Below are positions 33,667-42,697 of a stretch of 64,000 bases of DNA, one piece after another (position 1 is the stretch's first letter; every line of letters starts with the position of its first letter). The position numbers and the translations under genes are program-made. The notes below the pieces were generated by a model. The model was not told where the DNA came from, did no database searches, and saw only the letters and a program-made list of their open reading frames with translations. This DNA comes from Clostridium neonatale (lineage in GTDB: Bacteria; Bacillota; Clostridia; Clostridiales; Clostridiaceae). Location: NCBI RefSeq assembly GCF_001458595.1, contig NZ_LN890328.1, positions 3,039,288 to 3,103,287 of the forward strand, given 5' to 3'.

Positions 33667-35460
33667 CTAGCACCCCTTTCTTATATTTTCTAATTCATTT
33701 TGTTTATTAATCATATTTAAATATTCGCCTTTAAGGCTAAGTAGTTCTTCATGATTTCCATGTTCAACTAAATACCCATTTTTCATTACATAAATGCTAT
33801 CTGCTTTTGTAACATTAGCTAATCTGTGAGAAATAACTAGTATAGTCTTGTTAACTGCTAATTCATAAATAGCTTTCCATATTGCTTCTTCACTTTCAAC
33901 ATCTATGTTGGATGTAGCTTCGTCGAATATAATCATTTCTCTATCTGCAAGTATTGCTCTTGCTAATGATAATCTCTGCTTCTGACCTCCAGATAGTGAA
34001 TTTCCACCTTCACCAACATTTGTATTAACACCATCTTTTAATGAATTTATAAATTCATCTAATCTAGATTTCTTTAATGCATCATCAATTTCTTCATCTT
34101 TTGCATTTCTATTCCCCATTAATAAGTTATCTAATATAGTTCCATTAAATATGTAGCTGTTGGTTGAAACCAATGAAATCTTTTTATATAAATCATCACT
34201 GCTTATATTTTCTATGTTGATATCATTAACCTTAATTTTCCCACTTGTAGCACTGTATGAGTTTAATATAAGCGAAGCTATTGTACTCTTACCACTTCCG
34301 CTTTCCCCTACTATTGCTACTAACTGACCTTTATTAACTTCAAGATTAATATTATTCAGTACTCTTCTTTTACCATCATAACTGAAAGTTACATCTTCAA
34401 ATTCAATACTTACATCATCTAATTCATTTGTGATTTCTTTTGTATTCTTTTCTTTTTCTTCACTATCTAATAATTCAAATATTCTATCAGATGCTGTCAT
34501 ACCGTTCATTGCAATATGAAAATACGATCCAAGCAATCTAAGAGGTATAAAGAATTCTGAAGAAAGGAGTATTATAATTAATAAATCACCAGCTAAAAGC
34601 TGACCATTTCTAAATTGGTTAAGGGCTACAATTGTTCCAAGTGCAGCTCCCCCAAAAGCAATAAAATCCATTATATTTATAGAATTAAGCTGCATACTTA
34701 AAACCTTCATTGTAATTCTTCTAAATCTTTCCGCTTCACTATTCATTTGTTCATGTTTTTCTTCATCTAAATTGAAAACTTTTAATGTAGTTAATCCCTG
34801 AAGATTTTCTAAGAATCTTCCTCCAAGATTTGAATAGTTCTTCCAGTATGCTTTTAATATCCTTTTGGCAATCTTCATTATTGCAATTATTGATAATGGT
34901 ATTAAAGGTACACAAACTATAAATACTAAAGCTGCCTTTAATGAAATGAATGAAATAAAAATAAATAATGTTATTGGTGCAAGCATTGAATAGAAAAATT
35001 GAGGAAGGTACTTTCCAAAATAAATCTCTAACTGCTCTACACCTTCTATGCTCATTTGAACTACTGCTGCTGTACTTTCAACATTGCTATAGCCTGGTCC
35101 TAATCTTAATAATTTCTTATAAATTAATTCTCTAAGTGTTACCCTTGCATTTGCAGAAGCCAAGTGTGAGAACTTTCCATATAAAATGTTGCTGCTATAT
35201 CTAATTATAAGTAATATTGCTATACAAATTACTCCATTAAACAATGATATATTATCTGTTATTTTGAAATCTTTCATAGCCTTAATCATGGTTAAATCAT
35301 TTGCAAATTTTTCTCCTAAATAAAGACTATTTATGAATCCACCAATCAAAATAACAATTAATATGTTACATATAATTGAAATCATATTCGCTATAACTGT
35401 TAGAATCATATACTTTTTAGAATCTTTGCATATTCCAATCAGCCTTTTATTAATCATCAT
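33667..35460 (-). CDS. ABC transporter, fused permease-ATPase (first of pair)
   Basis: A 597-residue half-transporter: six membrane helices (about 15-310), then an ATPase with Walker A GESGSGKST, Q-loop LVSTNSYIFNGT (Gln replaced by Thr), canonical signature LSGGQKQRLSLARA, Walker B MIIFDEATSNID and switch His in ISHRLANV. The CydD-like partner of the downstream gene. Regulated from a promoter at 35515-35542 with a Fur box at 35484-35498. Similar Fur-linked pairs carry siderophores or heme (YbtP/YbtQ or CydDC type), so iron homeostasis is inferred. Confidence 0.88.
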   Translation of the reverse strand: MMINKRLIGICKDSKKYMILTVIANMISIICNILIVILIGGFINSLYLGEKFANDLTMIKAMKDFKITDNISLFNGVICIAILLIIRYSSNILYGKFSHLASANARVTLRELIYKKLLRLGPGYSNVESTAAVVQMSIEGVEQLEIYFGKYLPQFFYSMLAPITLFIFISFISLKAALVFIVCVPLIPLSIIAIMKIAKRILKAYWKNYSNLGGRFLENLQGLTTLKVFNLDEEKHEQMNSEAERFRRITMKVLSMQLNSINIMDFIAFGGAALGTIVALNQFRNGQLLAGDLLIIILLSSEFFIPLRLLGSYFHIAMNGMTASDRIFELLDSEEKEKNTKEITNELDDVSIEFEDVTFSYDGKRRVLNNINLEVNKGQLVAIVGESGSGKSTIASLILNSYSATSGKIKVNDINIENISSDDLYKKISLVSTNSYIFNGTILDNLLMGNRNAKDEEIDDALKKSRLDEFINSLKDGVNTNVGEGGNSLSGGQKQRLSLARAILADREMIIFDEATSNIDVESEEAIWKAIYELAVNKTILVISHRLANVTKADSIYVMKNGYLVEHGNHEELLSLKGEYLNMINKQNELENIRKGC

Positions 35461-35483
35461 GATTGTATTTCTCCTTCATTTGT

Positions 35484-35498
35484 TGATAATCATTTTCA
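35484..35498 (-). promoter_or_regulatory. Fur box before the ABC pair
   Basis: TGATAATCATTTTCA matches 14 of 15 positions of the Fur 7-1-7 core. It lies between the -10 and the ribosome binding site of the ABC operon, where Fur would repress in iron-replete cells. Confidence 0.82.
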
Positions 35499-35514
35499 AT
35501 TAATCCTGTGTTAT

Positions 35515-35542
35515 ATTATCACATAAGTTTAAAATCTGTAAA
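35515..35542 (-). promoter_or_regulatory. Promoter of the ABC operon
   Basis: Minus strand TTTACA (35537-35542), 16-bp spacer, GATAAT (35515-35520), followed by the Fur box. Confidence 0.6.
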
Positions 35543-35681
35543 TAAAATATTAATTCTTTCTATCTTTTTATTAAAATAATATTTTTTATGCCAATATAAT
35601 CACTAATTGCAATTATATATTCCATTTATTTATATAATTATTATGGAAGTATTTTTCTTTATTTCAATTTTAAGAAATATC

Positions 35682-35730
35682 AAAAAAAGATTCTATCAAA
35701 CTAAATCTTAAATTTGATAGAATCCTTTTT
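35682..35730 (-). terminator. Terminator after the dCache chemoreceptor
   Basis: A 12-bp stem GATTCTATCAAA/TTTGATAGAATC (35689-35700 with 35713-35724) with a seven-U tract on the minus strand. The plus-strand exit is also T-rich. The rest of the 35461-35772 gap holds the ABC promoter, Fur box and AT-rich spacer. Confidence 0.88.
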
Positions 35731-35772
35731 AAATTTATATTAATTTAATACCATTTTCATGAATTAAGAACA

Positions 35773-37875
35773 TTATATATTTTTTAATTTAAATCTATTA
35801 ATCATATTCTCTAAATTTTCTGCTTGTGCTGATAGTTCTTCACTAGCTGCAGCGCTTTCTTCAGATATTGCTGAATTTGATTGAACTACGTCTGCTATCT
35901 GATCTATTCCACCATTTATTTGTTTTATTGATAAAGCTTGTTCTTCTAATGATTTAGTTATATTATTAACCAACTCTACAACATTCTTTGTATAATCAAC
36001 TACTTCTACTAGTGACATTGCTGTAGTATCTGCTATCACTTTTCCATTTTCTACTGATTTCATAGAGCCCTCAATTAATTCTGCAGTATTCTTCACCGCT
36101 TTTGAACTCTCTTCCGCTAATTTTCTCACTTCTTCAGCAACTACCGCAAATCCTTTTCCTGCTTCACCAGCTCTAGCGGCTTCTATTGCTGCATTAAGTG
36201 CTAAGAGATTGGTTTGTTCAGCTATACTATCTATTGTAGTTATAACTTCTTTAATATTTCTAGATGAATTTTCTATTTCATTCATTGCATATAACATTTC
36301 TTTCATTTTTTCATTACTTCCTTGTATCTGTTCACCTAAATCATATGCAATTTTGTTAGTATCCTTAGCATTGTTAGCTGAATTTTGAACCTCTTCATTA
36401 ATTTCGCCAATTGATGCTGTCAACTCTTCAATTCCACTCGCTTGTTCTGCCGCCCCTTGTGATAATGTTTGTGCTGTTGATGCTACTTGTTCTGATCCAC
36501 CTTTTACTTGTACTGTTGCTTCTTTTATTTCCTTAAAAGTCTCATTCATAGAAGATATTATATTTATCAATGATTTTTTAATATTTATAAAGTCACCTTT
36601 ATATTCATATTCAATATTAATGTCAAAATTACCTTTTGCCACATTATCTAATGTTTTATCTATTTCTGATATGTAGTCTCTAAGATTCTTTATTGTATTA
36701 TTAAATGCTTCTGCTACTTTTCCGATTTCATCATCTGATTTTATTTCTATAAGCTCACTTAAGTTTCCTTGAGAAACCTTATCAGCAAATATGCATATAT
36801 CATCTATAGGATTAAGAAGCTTATTAGATATTTTATATATAGCTCTAGATAGTCCAACAACTAAGATGACAGCAATTATTAAAATAAACATCATAACCTT
36901 ATTTACTGATGAAAAAAGTTCATTCTGATCAACAATATTAATAACTGTCCATCCTGTTGTCTCAACCTGTTCACAAAAAGCTACTTTTTTATTTAATCCA
37001 TATCCTAATTCAACTACTTTTGATTTTTCTGAACTAATATTTTCTGCAAGTTTATGAATTTCTTTATCATCAACATCATTTATATTAACCTTTAATGGAT
37101 ACTCACTATTTGGATGAACAATAAATGTTCCATCTTCAGCTATAAGCATGCTATAACCTTTTTTCCCATATTTTAAACTGTTAACTTTTTGTTCTATTGA
37201 TTCTATTGCTAAGCTTGCTGCTGCTCCTAATTTCACTTGATTTTTATCATCTTTCACCCATGAAACCATCATGACCATATTCTTATCATAAGCTTCAGAA
37301 TATGAAGGCTTAAAAATAGTGTCATATGGCTCTCCTGTGCTTGAATACTTTGAGAAAGCTTCTTCTATAATTCCTTTTGCCCATGGTGATGTAGCACTCT
37401 CACCTTTAGCTACATTGTAATATCTTGCTTCTAATTTATCGCCATTACTTGCATCCTTCCATTGTTCTTTAGATAATGTGGACATTATATGTATTGCTGA
37501 ATATTCATTGGGATATTCAGCATTAACAAAATTCCAACGTGATAGATTTATCTTATCTATAGTATTAATAGTTTCTTCATCAGATAGATCTAAATCCACT
37601 CCACTATTAGCTATATCTTTCAAAATAGGACTATATGTAGTTTCTTGCACTTCTGCAAGTCTTGATTTTAGCCATAAATTTATGCCTTCAGTAGATTCCT
37701 TTTGTCTTGCTGACATAGAATCGATTAGTTCACTTTTAACAAAACTATTAATACTTAAATATGTTCCTAACGTAAGTATTACTAATCCTCCTATTATTAT
37801 TGGTAAAACTATTTTTAATAATTTTCTTTTTATAGACTTCTCATTTTCTATATTAACTTTAAAAAACTTTTTCAT
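35773..37875 (-). CDS. Methyl-accepting chemotaxis protein with dCache sensor
   Basis: A 700-residue receptor. The membrane helix at about 17-40 is followed by a ~280-residue extracellular sensor with dCache features (MMVSWVKDDKNQVKLGAAASL; YGKKGYSMLIAEDGTFIVHP), a second helix at about 330-350, HAMP (LLNPIDDICIFADKVSQGNL), a second HAMP-like segment, and a coiled-coil signalling domain with the tip EQTNLLALNAAIEAARAGE. It senses a small extracellular ligand, possibly an amino or organic acid as is common for dCache, and signals to CheA. GGGGGAA precedes the ATG. It is monocistronic. Confidence 0.94.
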   Translation of the reverse strand: MKKFFKVNIENEKSIKRKLLKIVLPIIIGGLVILTLGTYLSINSFVKSELIDSMSARQKESTEGINLWLKSRLAEVQETTYSPILKDIANSGVDLDLSDEETINTIDKINLSRWNFVNAEYPNEYSAIHIMSTLSKEQWKDASNGDKLEARYYNVAKGESATSPWAKGIIEEAFSKYSSTGEPYDTIFKPSYSEAYDKNMVMMVSWVKDDKNQVKLGAAASLAIESIEQKVNSLKYGKKGYSMLIAEDGTFIVHPNSEYPLKVNINDVDDKEIHKLAENISSEKSKVVELGYGLNKKVAFCEQVETTGWTVINIVDQNELFSSVNKVMMFILIIAVILVVGLSRAIYKISNKLLNPIDDICIFADKVSQGNLSELIEIKSDDEIGKVAEAFNNTIKNLRDYISEIDKTLDNVAKGNFDINIEYEYKGDFINIKKSLINIISSMNETFKEIKEATVQVKGGSEQVASTAQTLSQGAAEQASGIEELTASIGEINEEVQNSANNAKDTNKIAYDLGEQIQGSNEKMKEMLYAMNEIENSSRNIKEVITTIDSIAEQTNLLALNAAIEAARAGEAGKGFAVVAEEVRKLAEESSKAVKNTAELIEGSMKSVENGKVIADTTAMSLVEVVDYTKNVVELVNNITKSLEEQALSIKQINGGIDQIADVVQSNSAISEESAAASEELSAQAENLENMINRFKLKNI

Positions 37876-37910
37876 ATTATTCCCCCATTTTTATAAACAA
37901 ATTATTTATA

Positions 37911-38642
37911 TTATTCTTGATAGATACCTTCGTTAAGCCAAATATGTTTTAGTTCATCAGAATTTCTTTCTAAAGTAATTCTGTCTCTAACTTTCTTTGC
38001 TGGAACTCCTGCCACAAGAGAATTAGCTTCTACATTTTTGTTAACCAAAGCACATGCTGCTACTATACCTTGCTTGTCCACATTGACTCCTGGTAAAATA
38101 GTTGCATTTGCATATATTTTTGCATAGTCATCAATTATAACTTCTCCGTATGTTCTTAATGAATGTTCATGCTCAGAATGAGAGTGAGTAAATATATTTA
38201 CCCCTTCGCCTATTCCAACTGAGTTTCCTATTTTAATTCCTCCCTTTGAATCTATGAATGCCCCTTTATTTATAAAGGCATTATCCCCTATCTCAATATT
38301 ATCTGGAACATTAAACCTAACATTCTCTTCTGCAATAAAGTTTTTACCACATGATTTAAATAACTTTTTAGCAAGTATTCTTCTGAATGGAATTGCAAAG
38401 TTTGCTACAATACACATAGGAGTTTTGTCTAAAATATCCCACAAAAAGTGTAGATATTTTTTTTCTTTATTGTAATTATCTTCTGTATTCTTAGGTAAAT
38501 ATTCTGTGTATAACTCCATCTCCTCTAATACTTCAATTGGAAATGGACACTTTAATATTTCTAGTATTTTCGCTAGCCCTTCTATATTTACTCCATCTTC
38601 AACTATTTTTCTTACTTCTACTAATGCTTCTTCTATTGCCAT
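37911..38642 (-). CDS. Hexapeptide-repeat acyltransferase under c-di-GMP riboswitch
   Basis: A 243-residue left-handed beta-helix (LbH) acyltransferase. After an N-terminal helical region (1-75) come hexapeptide turns: FNVPDNIEIGDNAFINKGAFID, IKIGNSVGIGEGVNIFTHSH, IIDDYAKIYANATILPGVNV and the closing SLVAGVPAKKV. The catalytic His in FTHSHSEHEH fits maltose/galactoside O-acetyltransferase relatives that transfer acetyl from acetyl-CoA to sugars. A GGAGG site precedes the ATG. Upstream lie a c-di-GMP-I riboswitch and terminator, so it may modify a matrix or surface polysaccharide during the motile-sessile switch (inference). Confidence 0.88.
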   Translation of the reverse strand: MAIEEALVEVRKIVEDGVNIEGLAKILEILKCPFPIEVLEEMELYTEYLPKNTEDNYNKEKKYLHFLWDILDKTPMCIVANFAIPFRRILAKKLFKSCGKNFIAEENVRFNVPDNIEIGDNAFINKGAFIDSKGGIKIGNSVGIGEGVNIFTHSHSEHEHSLRTYGEVIIDDYAKIYANATILPGVNVDKQGIVAACALVNKNVEANSLVAGVPAKKVRDRITLERNSDELKHIWLNEGIYQE

Positions 38643-38674
38643 TAATTCATTCCTCCATTTTCCATTTATATTTA

Positions 38675-38711
38675 ATAAAAAATGCTATTTATTCTGTGAA
38701 TAAATAGCATT
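38675..38711 (-). terminator. Regulatory terminator in the acyltransferase leader
   Basis: A perfect 14-bp stem AATGCTATTTATTC/GAATAAATAGCATT (38681-38694 with 38698-38711), 3-nt loop, followed by UUUU on the minus strand. It lies between the c-di-GMP aptamer and the start codon, 33 bp before the ribosome binding site. Confidence 0.85.
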
Positions 38712-38764
38712 ACCTTATACAATAAATCTGATTTAAATAACAATATTATTATTTAAAATAATAA

Positions 38765-38855
38765 TTATTAGTAACTGGCTAGCATAGTTTTCACCTTAGC
38801 TCCTTTAGTTTTGCGTCATTAAATTTCTTTAATTTTGCCTTTAGTATTATTAATT
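38765..38855 (-). promoter_or_regulatory. Cyclic di-GMP-I riboswitch (GEMM-I)
   Basis: On the minus strand the leader reads AAAGGCAAAA, then a TTAAAGAAATTTAA hairpin, the signature TGACGCAAAACTAAAGGAGC, CTAAGGTGAAAACTATG and GCTAGCCAGTTAC. The order GGCAAA, P2 hairpin with a GAAA-type loop, GACGCAAA, GCTA(A)GG, ATGCTAGCC is the GEMM-I pattern, including the tetraloop-receptor sequence context. A terminator follows, so the switch controls transcription of the acyltransferase. Whether c-di-GMP turns it on or off cannot be decided by eye. Confidence 0.85.
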
Positions 38856-38997
38856 TTTCTATATATTTTAGATTGGAATATACATAGACTTCTATATTTT
38901 TTCTATACTTTTTTACAGCACGAATTATATTCTACTATTTTTTCGTATTTTTCTCAATAAATTTATAACATTATTTTAATATTTTTCTAAATATTAA

Positions 38998-39030
38998 AAA
39001 TCCAATGATATAGATTTTATCATTGGATTT
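38998..39030 (-). terminator. Terminator after the MIF-like gene
   Basis: A perfect 13-bp stem AAATCCAATGATA/TATCATTGGATTT with a U-rich tail on the minus strand, 25 bp past the stop. Confidence 0.8.
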
Positions 39031-39054
39031 CTTAATACTATATATTTCATTATA

Positions 39055-39399
39055 TTAAAAGTTATTACCATTCCATCCCCAATTTTCAACTTCTTCATAC
39101 TTTACATAAATTTTATTTTGGGGAATTCCAAGTTCTTCTTCATATATTGAACATATTGCTTTTGTTAATTTATCATAAGCTTCCTTACTTGTTTTTCCAA
39201 AAATCTTAACTTCAACAAAAGCCCCTTTTTCTAATTCTTCACCTGAGAAAAATAATGAATATTCATCCTCAAAGCCAACCATTAAAAATCTTTCACTCTT
39301 ACCTGGTACTAACTCTATTGCTTCACCTAATCTTTTCTTTATTATTTCTTTTTTCTCTTTAGAAACTTTTACTGTAATTTTAGATCCTATAAATGGCAT
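39055..39399 (-). CDS. MIF/phenylpyruvate tautomerase-like protein
   Basis: A 114-residue protein starting MPFIGSKITVKVSKEKKE. The proline after the initiator Met is the catalytic residue of the tautomerase superfamily. The body has the MIF-type SERFLMVGFEDEYSLFFSG and later IYEEELGIPQNKIYVKYEEVENWGWNG. The start at 39399 (GGAGG upstream) exposes Pro2 and is therefore preferred over the ATG at 39429, which would add ten residues and abolish the catalytic N-terminus. Natural substrate unknown. Confidence 0.85.
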   Translation of the reverse strand: MPFIGSKITVKVSKEKKEIIKKRLGEAIELVPGKSERFLMVGFEDEYSLFFSGEELEKGAFVEVKIFGKTSKEAYDKLTKAICSIYEEELGIPQNKIYVKYEEVENWGWNGNNF

Positions 39400-39597
39400 A
39401 CTCCATTCCTCCTTTATTCTCTTAAACAATAATCATCTTGCAATAATTTTATATTAAATCTAATATTATAAAAATCACTCACATATAATAAATATTATTA
39501 CGACATGTATTAATATTATATTAACACCAATTATTATATTTTTCCAATAACTGCAAGTCTGATTGGTGATTATTAGAACTGAAATTTATTTTATTAT

Positions 39598-40179
39598 CTA
39601 CTTAGCTTCTTCTAGTATCTCTATAAATTCTTTTGTTTCTTTAATTTCATCAATAGTCTTAGGTTTATATGGTTTGGCATCATGCTTTGCAAACTCTAAT
39701 TCAAACCACTTTACATCATGCCATTCTCCCATTTTATATCCAACATTTTTACATACTCCAATTTCTTTAAATCCTAAAGATCTATGTATGCTTTCACTTT
39801 TAATGTTTGGTGATGTGATCAATGCATATGCATTACAAAATCCCTGTATTTTCAAAGTTTTTAATAATGCATCATATAATGCTTTTCCTATATTTCTTCT
39901 TTGATATTCTGGACTTATGTATATAGAAAAGTCAACAGACCAATCATATGCTGCTCTTTCATTAAACTTAGATGCATACGCATATCCAACAATCTTATTA
40001 TCAAATTCGCATACAAACCATGGATATATGCTTTGAATATTTTCCATTCTATCTTCGAATTCTTCTAATGAAGGTACTTCATATTCAAAAGTTATTGTGG
40101 TATCTGTTATAAATGGCTTATAAATACCTAATATTTCTGCACCATCTTCTATAGTAGCAAGTCTAATTAATTTATCCAT
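39598..40179 (-). CDS. GNAT acetyltransferase, phosphinothricin N-acetyltransferase type
   Basis: A 193-residue GNAT enzyme: IRLATIEDGAEILGIYKPFI at the start, DWSVDFSIYISPEYQRRNIG (acetyl-CoA loop QRRNIGKALY), AYALITSPNIKS, HRSLGFKEIGVCKNVGYK and WHDVKWFE, all as in the Pat/MddA family that acetylates methionine analogues or phosphinothricin. It begins 5 bp after the nitrilase-family gene on the same strand, so the two are one unit. The true substrate is likely an amino acid derivative. Confidence 0.9.
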   Translation of the reverse strand: MDKLIRLATIEDGAEILGIYKPFITDTTITFEYEVPSLEEFEDRMENIQSIYPWFVCEFDNKIVGYAYASKFNERAAYDWSVDFSIYISPEYQRRNIGKALYDALLKTLKIQGFCNAYALITSPNIKSESIHRSLGFKEIGVCKNVGYKMGEWHDVKWFELEFAKHDAKPYKPKTIDEIKETKEFIEILEEAK

Positions 40180-40184
40180 TATAT

Positions 40185-40967
40185 CTAATTTCCCCCTGAC
40201 TTGTAATAAAGCTCTTCTCTTCTATCCTTTTTAATATTAAATTGTTTTTTTACTTTATTAATCTTATCTAATTCTATATTTTTTATGATGATTCCTTCTT
40301 TAGAATTCACATCATTCAAGAATTCACCAGTAGGTGATACAAAAACAGATGCCCCATTATATTCTAAATCATCTCCTACCCCAATTCTGTTTATTCCAAA
40401 AATATAACATTGATTTTCTATTGCACGTGCTTTCAATAATGATATCCAATGATCTTCTCTAGCTTTTGGCCAGCTTGCTCCTACAGTTATAATATGTGCT
40501 TCTTTAGATGCAATTTGAAATATTTCTGGAAATCTTAAATCATAGCATATAAATGGAGCAATTTTAAATTCATTTATTTTACAAATATCTATATGGTCAC
40601 CCTTAGAATATATTTTATCTTCTCCGCCAAAAGTAAATGGGTGAATTTTAGTATAATTAGCTAATACCTCTCCAGACTTTGATATAATAGTATATTTATT
40701 TTCGCCTTTTTTATCAACTTTAATTGCAAATCCAAGTCCTATATTTATTTTATTATTAACGGCTATATTTTTTATTGTTTCTATTATTTCATCTTCACTT
40801 TTTTCTAATGAACTAATATTATTTGTAAATCCGCTTAAACACATTTCTGGAAATAAAATAAGTTCAACGTTTTTTGAGCTTGCTTCTTTAGTAAATGTCT
40901 CCACCCTATTAATATTTGTATTAAAATCTTCCCAAGCTAAATCCATTTGTGCAAGTGCAACTAACAT
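40185..40967 (-). CDS. Carbon-nitrogen hydrolase (nitrilase superfamily, omega-amidase-like)
   Basis: A 260-residue C-N hydrolase. The catalytic triad is visible: Glu in LILFPEMCLSGF (about 39), Lys in YTKIHPFTFGGED (about 108) and Cys in FKIAPFICYDLRFPEIF (about 142). The HPF and CYDLRFPE forms resemble omega-amidase/NIT2-type enzymes that hydrolyse 2-oxo amides, a salvage and repair step. The start at 40967 has AAAGGAG upstream; the earlier in-frame ATG at 40994 would overlap this site. First gene of a two-gene unit with the GNAT enzyme. Confidence 0.9.
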   Translation of the reverse strand: MLVALAQMDLAWEDFNTNINRVETFTKEASSKNVELILFPEMCLSGFTNNISSLEKSEDEIIETIKNIAVNNKINIGLGFAIKVDKKGENKYTIISKSGEVLANYTKIHPFTFGGEDKIYSKGDHIDICKINEFKIAPFICYDLRFPEIFQIASKEAHIITVGASWPKAREDHWISLLKARAIENQCYIFGINRIGVGDDLEYNGASVFVSPTGEFLNDVNSKEGIIIKNIELDKINKVKKQFNIKKDRREELYYKSGGN

Positions 40968-41376
40968 AGCGAATCTCCTTTTTATTAATTTCATTGTGTT
41001 TTTTAAAACAATAAAAACTAATATTTGTTTAGTTTCATTGCCTGTTTAATACCATACCTTTTCTTATCTATCAAAATCCAATTAACCATAATATATCAAA
41101 TATACTAATGTTATTCAATTATATAGAATAGCTTTTTATATGCTAATTATTATATTAATTAGTTTTCTTAATCGTTACATACTACCAATTTAAATTATTT
41201 TTTCAAAAATATCTCATAATCACTTTACCCGTCATAGTAATTGTGAGAATATAGTTAATATAACAGGTAAATTAATTTAAATGGAATATGAAATTAATTA
41301 GTAGCAATATGATTCGTCAGTTTTGCTTCATTTATACACCTCAATAAAAAGTAATTCTATAAAGTAGGTAAATTAT
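40968..41376. other. AT-rich divergent intergenic region with one imperfect dyad
   Basis: About 400 bp between divergent genes. No ORF, RNA or riboswitch was recognised. An imperfect inverted repeat, CTCATAATCAC (41213-41223) and GTAATTGTGAG (41237-41247), 9 of 11 positions pairing, could be an operator for the WYL regulator that follows. Otherwise nothing seen. Confidence 0.35.
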
Positions 41377-42273
41377 ATGCAAATAAATCGACTATTTGAA
41401 ATAGTATATATTTTATTAAATAAAAAAAGCATAACAGCAAAAGAACTTTCTGAACACTTTGAAGTCTCTCAAAGAACTATATATAGAGATATAGATACTT
41501 TATGTGAATGTGGAATTCCTATATACACAAGTAAAGGAAAAGGTGGTGGAATAGGCTTATTAGATAGTTTCATACTAAATAAATCTATCCTTTCAGAAGA
41601 TGAGCAAAATGAAATATTATGTGCACTTAAAAGCCTTCAAGCCACAAATTATAAGGATAATAATTCTGTTCTTTCTAAACTCAGTAATTTATTTGGTACA
41701 ACTAATACCAATTGGATTGAAATAGATTTTTCTGGATGGAATTCAAATTCTGAAGAAAATTTTTCTCTCTTAAAACATGCTATTTTAAATACTAAAGTAG
41801 TTTCCTTTGATTATTACAGTAGTTATGGTGAAAAAACTACTCGTTCAGTTGAGCCACTTCAATTATGGTTTAAAGATAAAAACTGGTATCTAAAAGCATT
41901 TTGTAAATTAAAAGAAAGCTACAGAATATTTAGATTAAGCAGAATCAAAAATCTATTTATATCAGATGAAACTTTCATAAGAAAACTTCCTGAAATTCAA
42001 CTTGAATCTAGAAGTTTAGAAAAAAATCATGATATTGTAAATTTAAAATTAAATATAAATTCTTCTCAGTCTTATCGTGTTTACGATGAGTTTGATTACG
42101 ATCAAATAACCGTAAATGATGATAATACATTTACAGTATCTGCATCATATCCTCAAGGTGAATGGATCTATTCATATATTCTTTCTTTTGGCCCTGATGC
42201 TACTGTTTTAGAACCTGAATATGTTAGAAATATTATCAAAGGCAGACTAAATAAAATGATTAATAAATACTAA
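41377..42273 (+). CDS. YafY-family regulator: HTH_11 plus WYL domain
   Basis: A 298-residue regulator. The N-terminal winged helix (RLFEIVYILLNKKSITAKEL ... SQRTIYRDIDTL) is followed by a WYL-type ligand domain with PLQLWFKDKNWYLKAFCKLK (the WYL motif appears as WYL at about 168-170) and RIFRLSRIKNL, and a C-terminal WCX extension. WYL domains sense nucleotides or nucleic acid and the proteins often control defence or stress genes. It precedes a zinc-ribbon gene (88 bp) and a radical SAM gene on the same strand, its likely targets. Confidence 0.92.
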   Translation: MQINRLFEIVYILLNKKSITAKELSEHFEVSQRTIYRDIDTLCECGIPIYTSKGKGGGIGLLDSFILNKSILSEDEQNEILCALKSLQATNYKDNNSVLSKLSNLFGTTNTNWIEIDFSGWNSNSEENFSLLKHAILNTKVVSFDYYSSYGEKTTRSVEPLQLWFKDKNWYLKAFCKLKESYRIFRLSRIKNLFISDETFIRKLPEIQLESRSLEKNHDIVNLKLNINSSQSYRVYDEFDYDQITVNDDNTFTVSASYPQGEWIYSYILSFGPDATVLEPEYVRNIIKGRLNKMINKY

Positions 42274-42361
42274 ATTAACTTTTTAATATGACATATTGTT
42301 GTCATATTAAACCCATTATAATATCTTTAACAAATAAATTTAATTTTGGAGGTTATTATTT

Positions 42362-42625
42362 ATGGAAAATCAAAATGTATCTTATTGTCAAAGCTGTGGA
42401 ATGCCACTTAACACTGATGTTTTAGGCACAAATTCTGATGGCAGCAAAAATAATGAGTATTGTACTTATTGCTTTAAGGATGGTAAATTTACAGCTGATA
42501 TATCAATGAACGAAATGATTGAATTTTGCATACCACATATGGTAAATGCTAATAAAGATATTAGTGAAGAAAAAGCTAGAAACATCATGCAGCAATTCTT
42601 CCCTAATTTAAAACGTTGGAAGTAG
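42362..42625 (+). CDS. Zinc-ribbon protein (putative zinc ribbon, Zn_ribbon_2 type)
   Basis: An 87-residue protein with CQSCGMPL and CTYCFKDGKF, two CxxC pairs forming one zinc ribbon, then a helical tail ending FFPNLKRWK. GGAGG precedes the ATG. The family is widespread in Clostridia next to WYL regulators and is of unknown function. It sits between the WYL regulator and the radical SAM gene. Confidence 0.88.
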   Translation: MENQNVSYCQSCGMPLNTDVLGTNSDGSKNNEYCTYCFKDGKFTADISMNEMIEFCIPHMVNANKDISEEKARNIMQQFFPNLKRWK

Positions 42626-42697
42626 CTGTAGCACTTACAAATATAAAATGGTTGTCGCAGATTATTTAATGCGCAACCTCTTATTATGAGGTGAATT

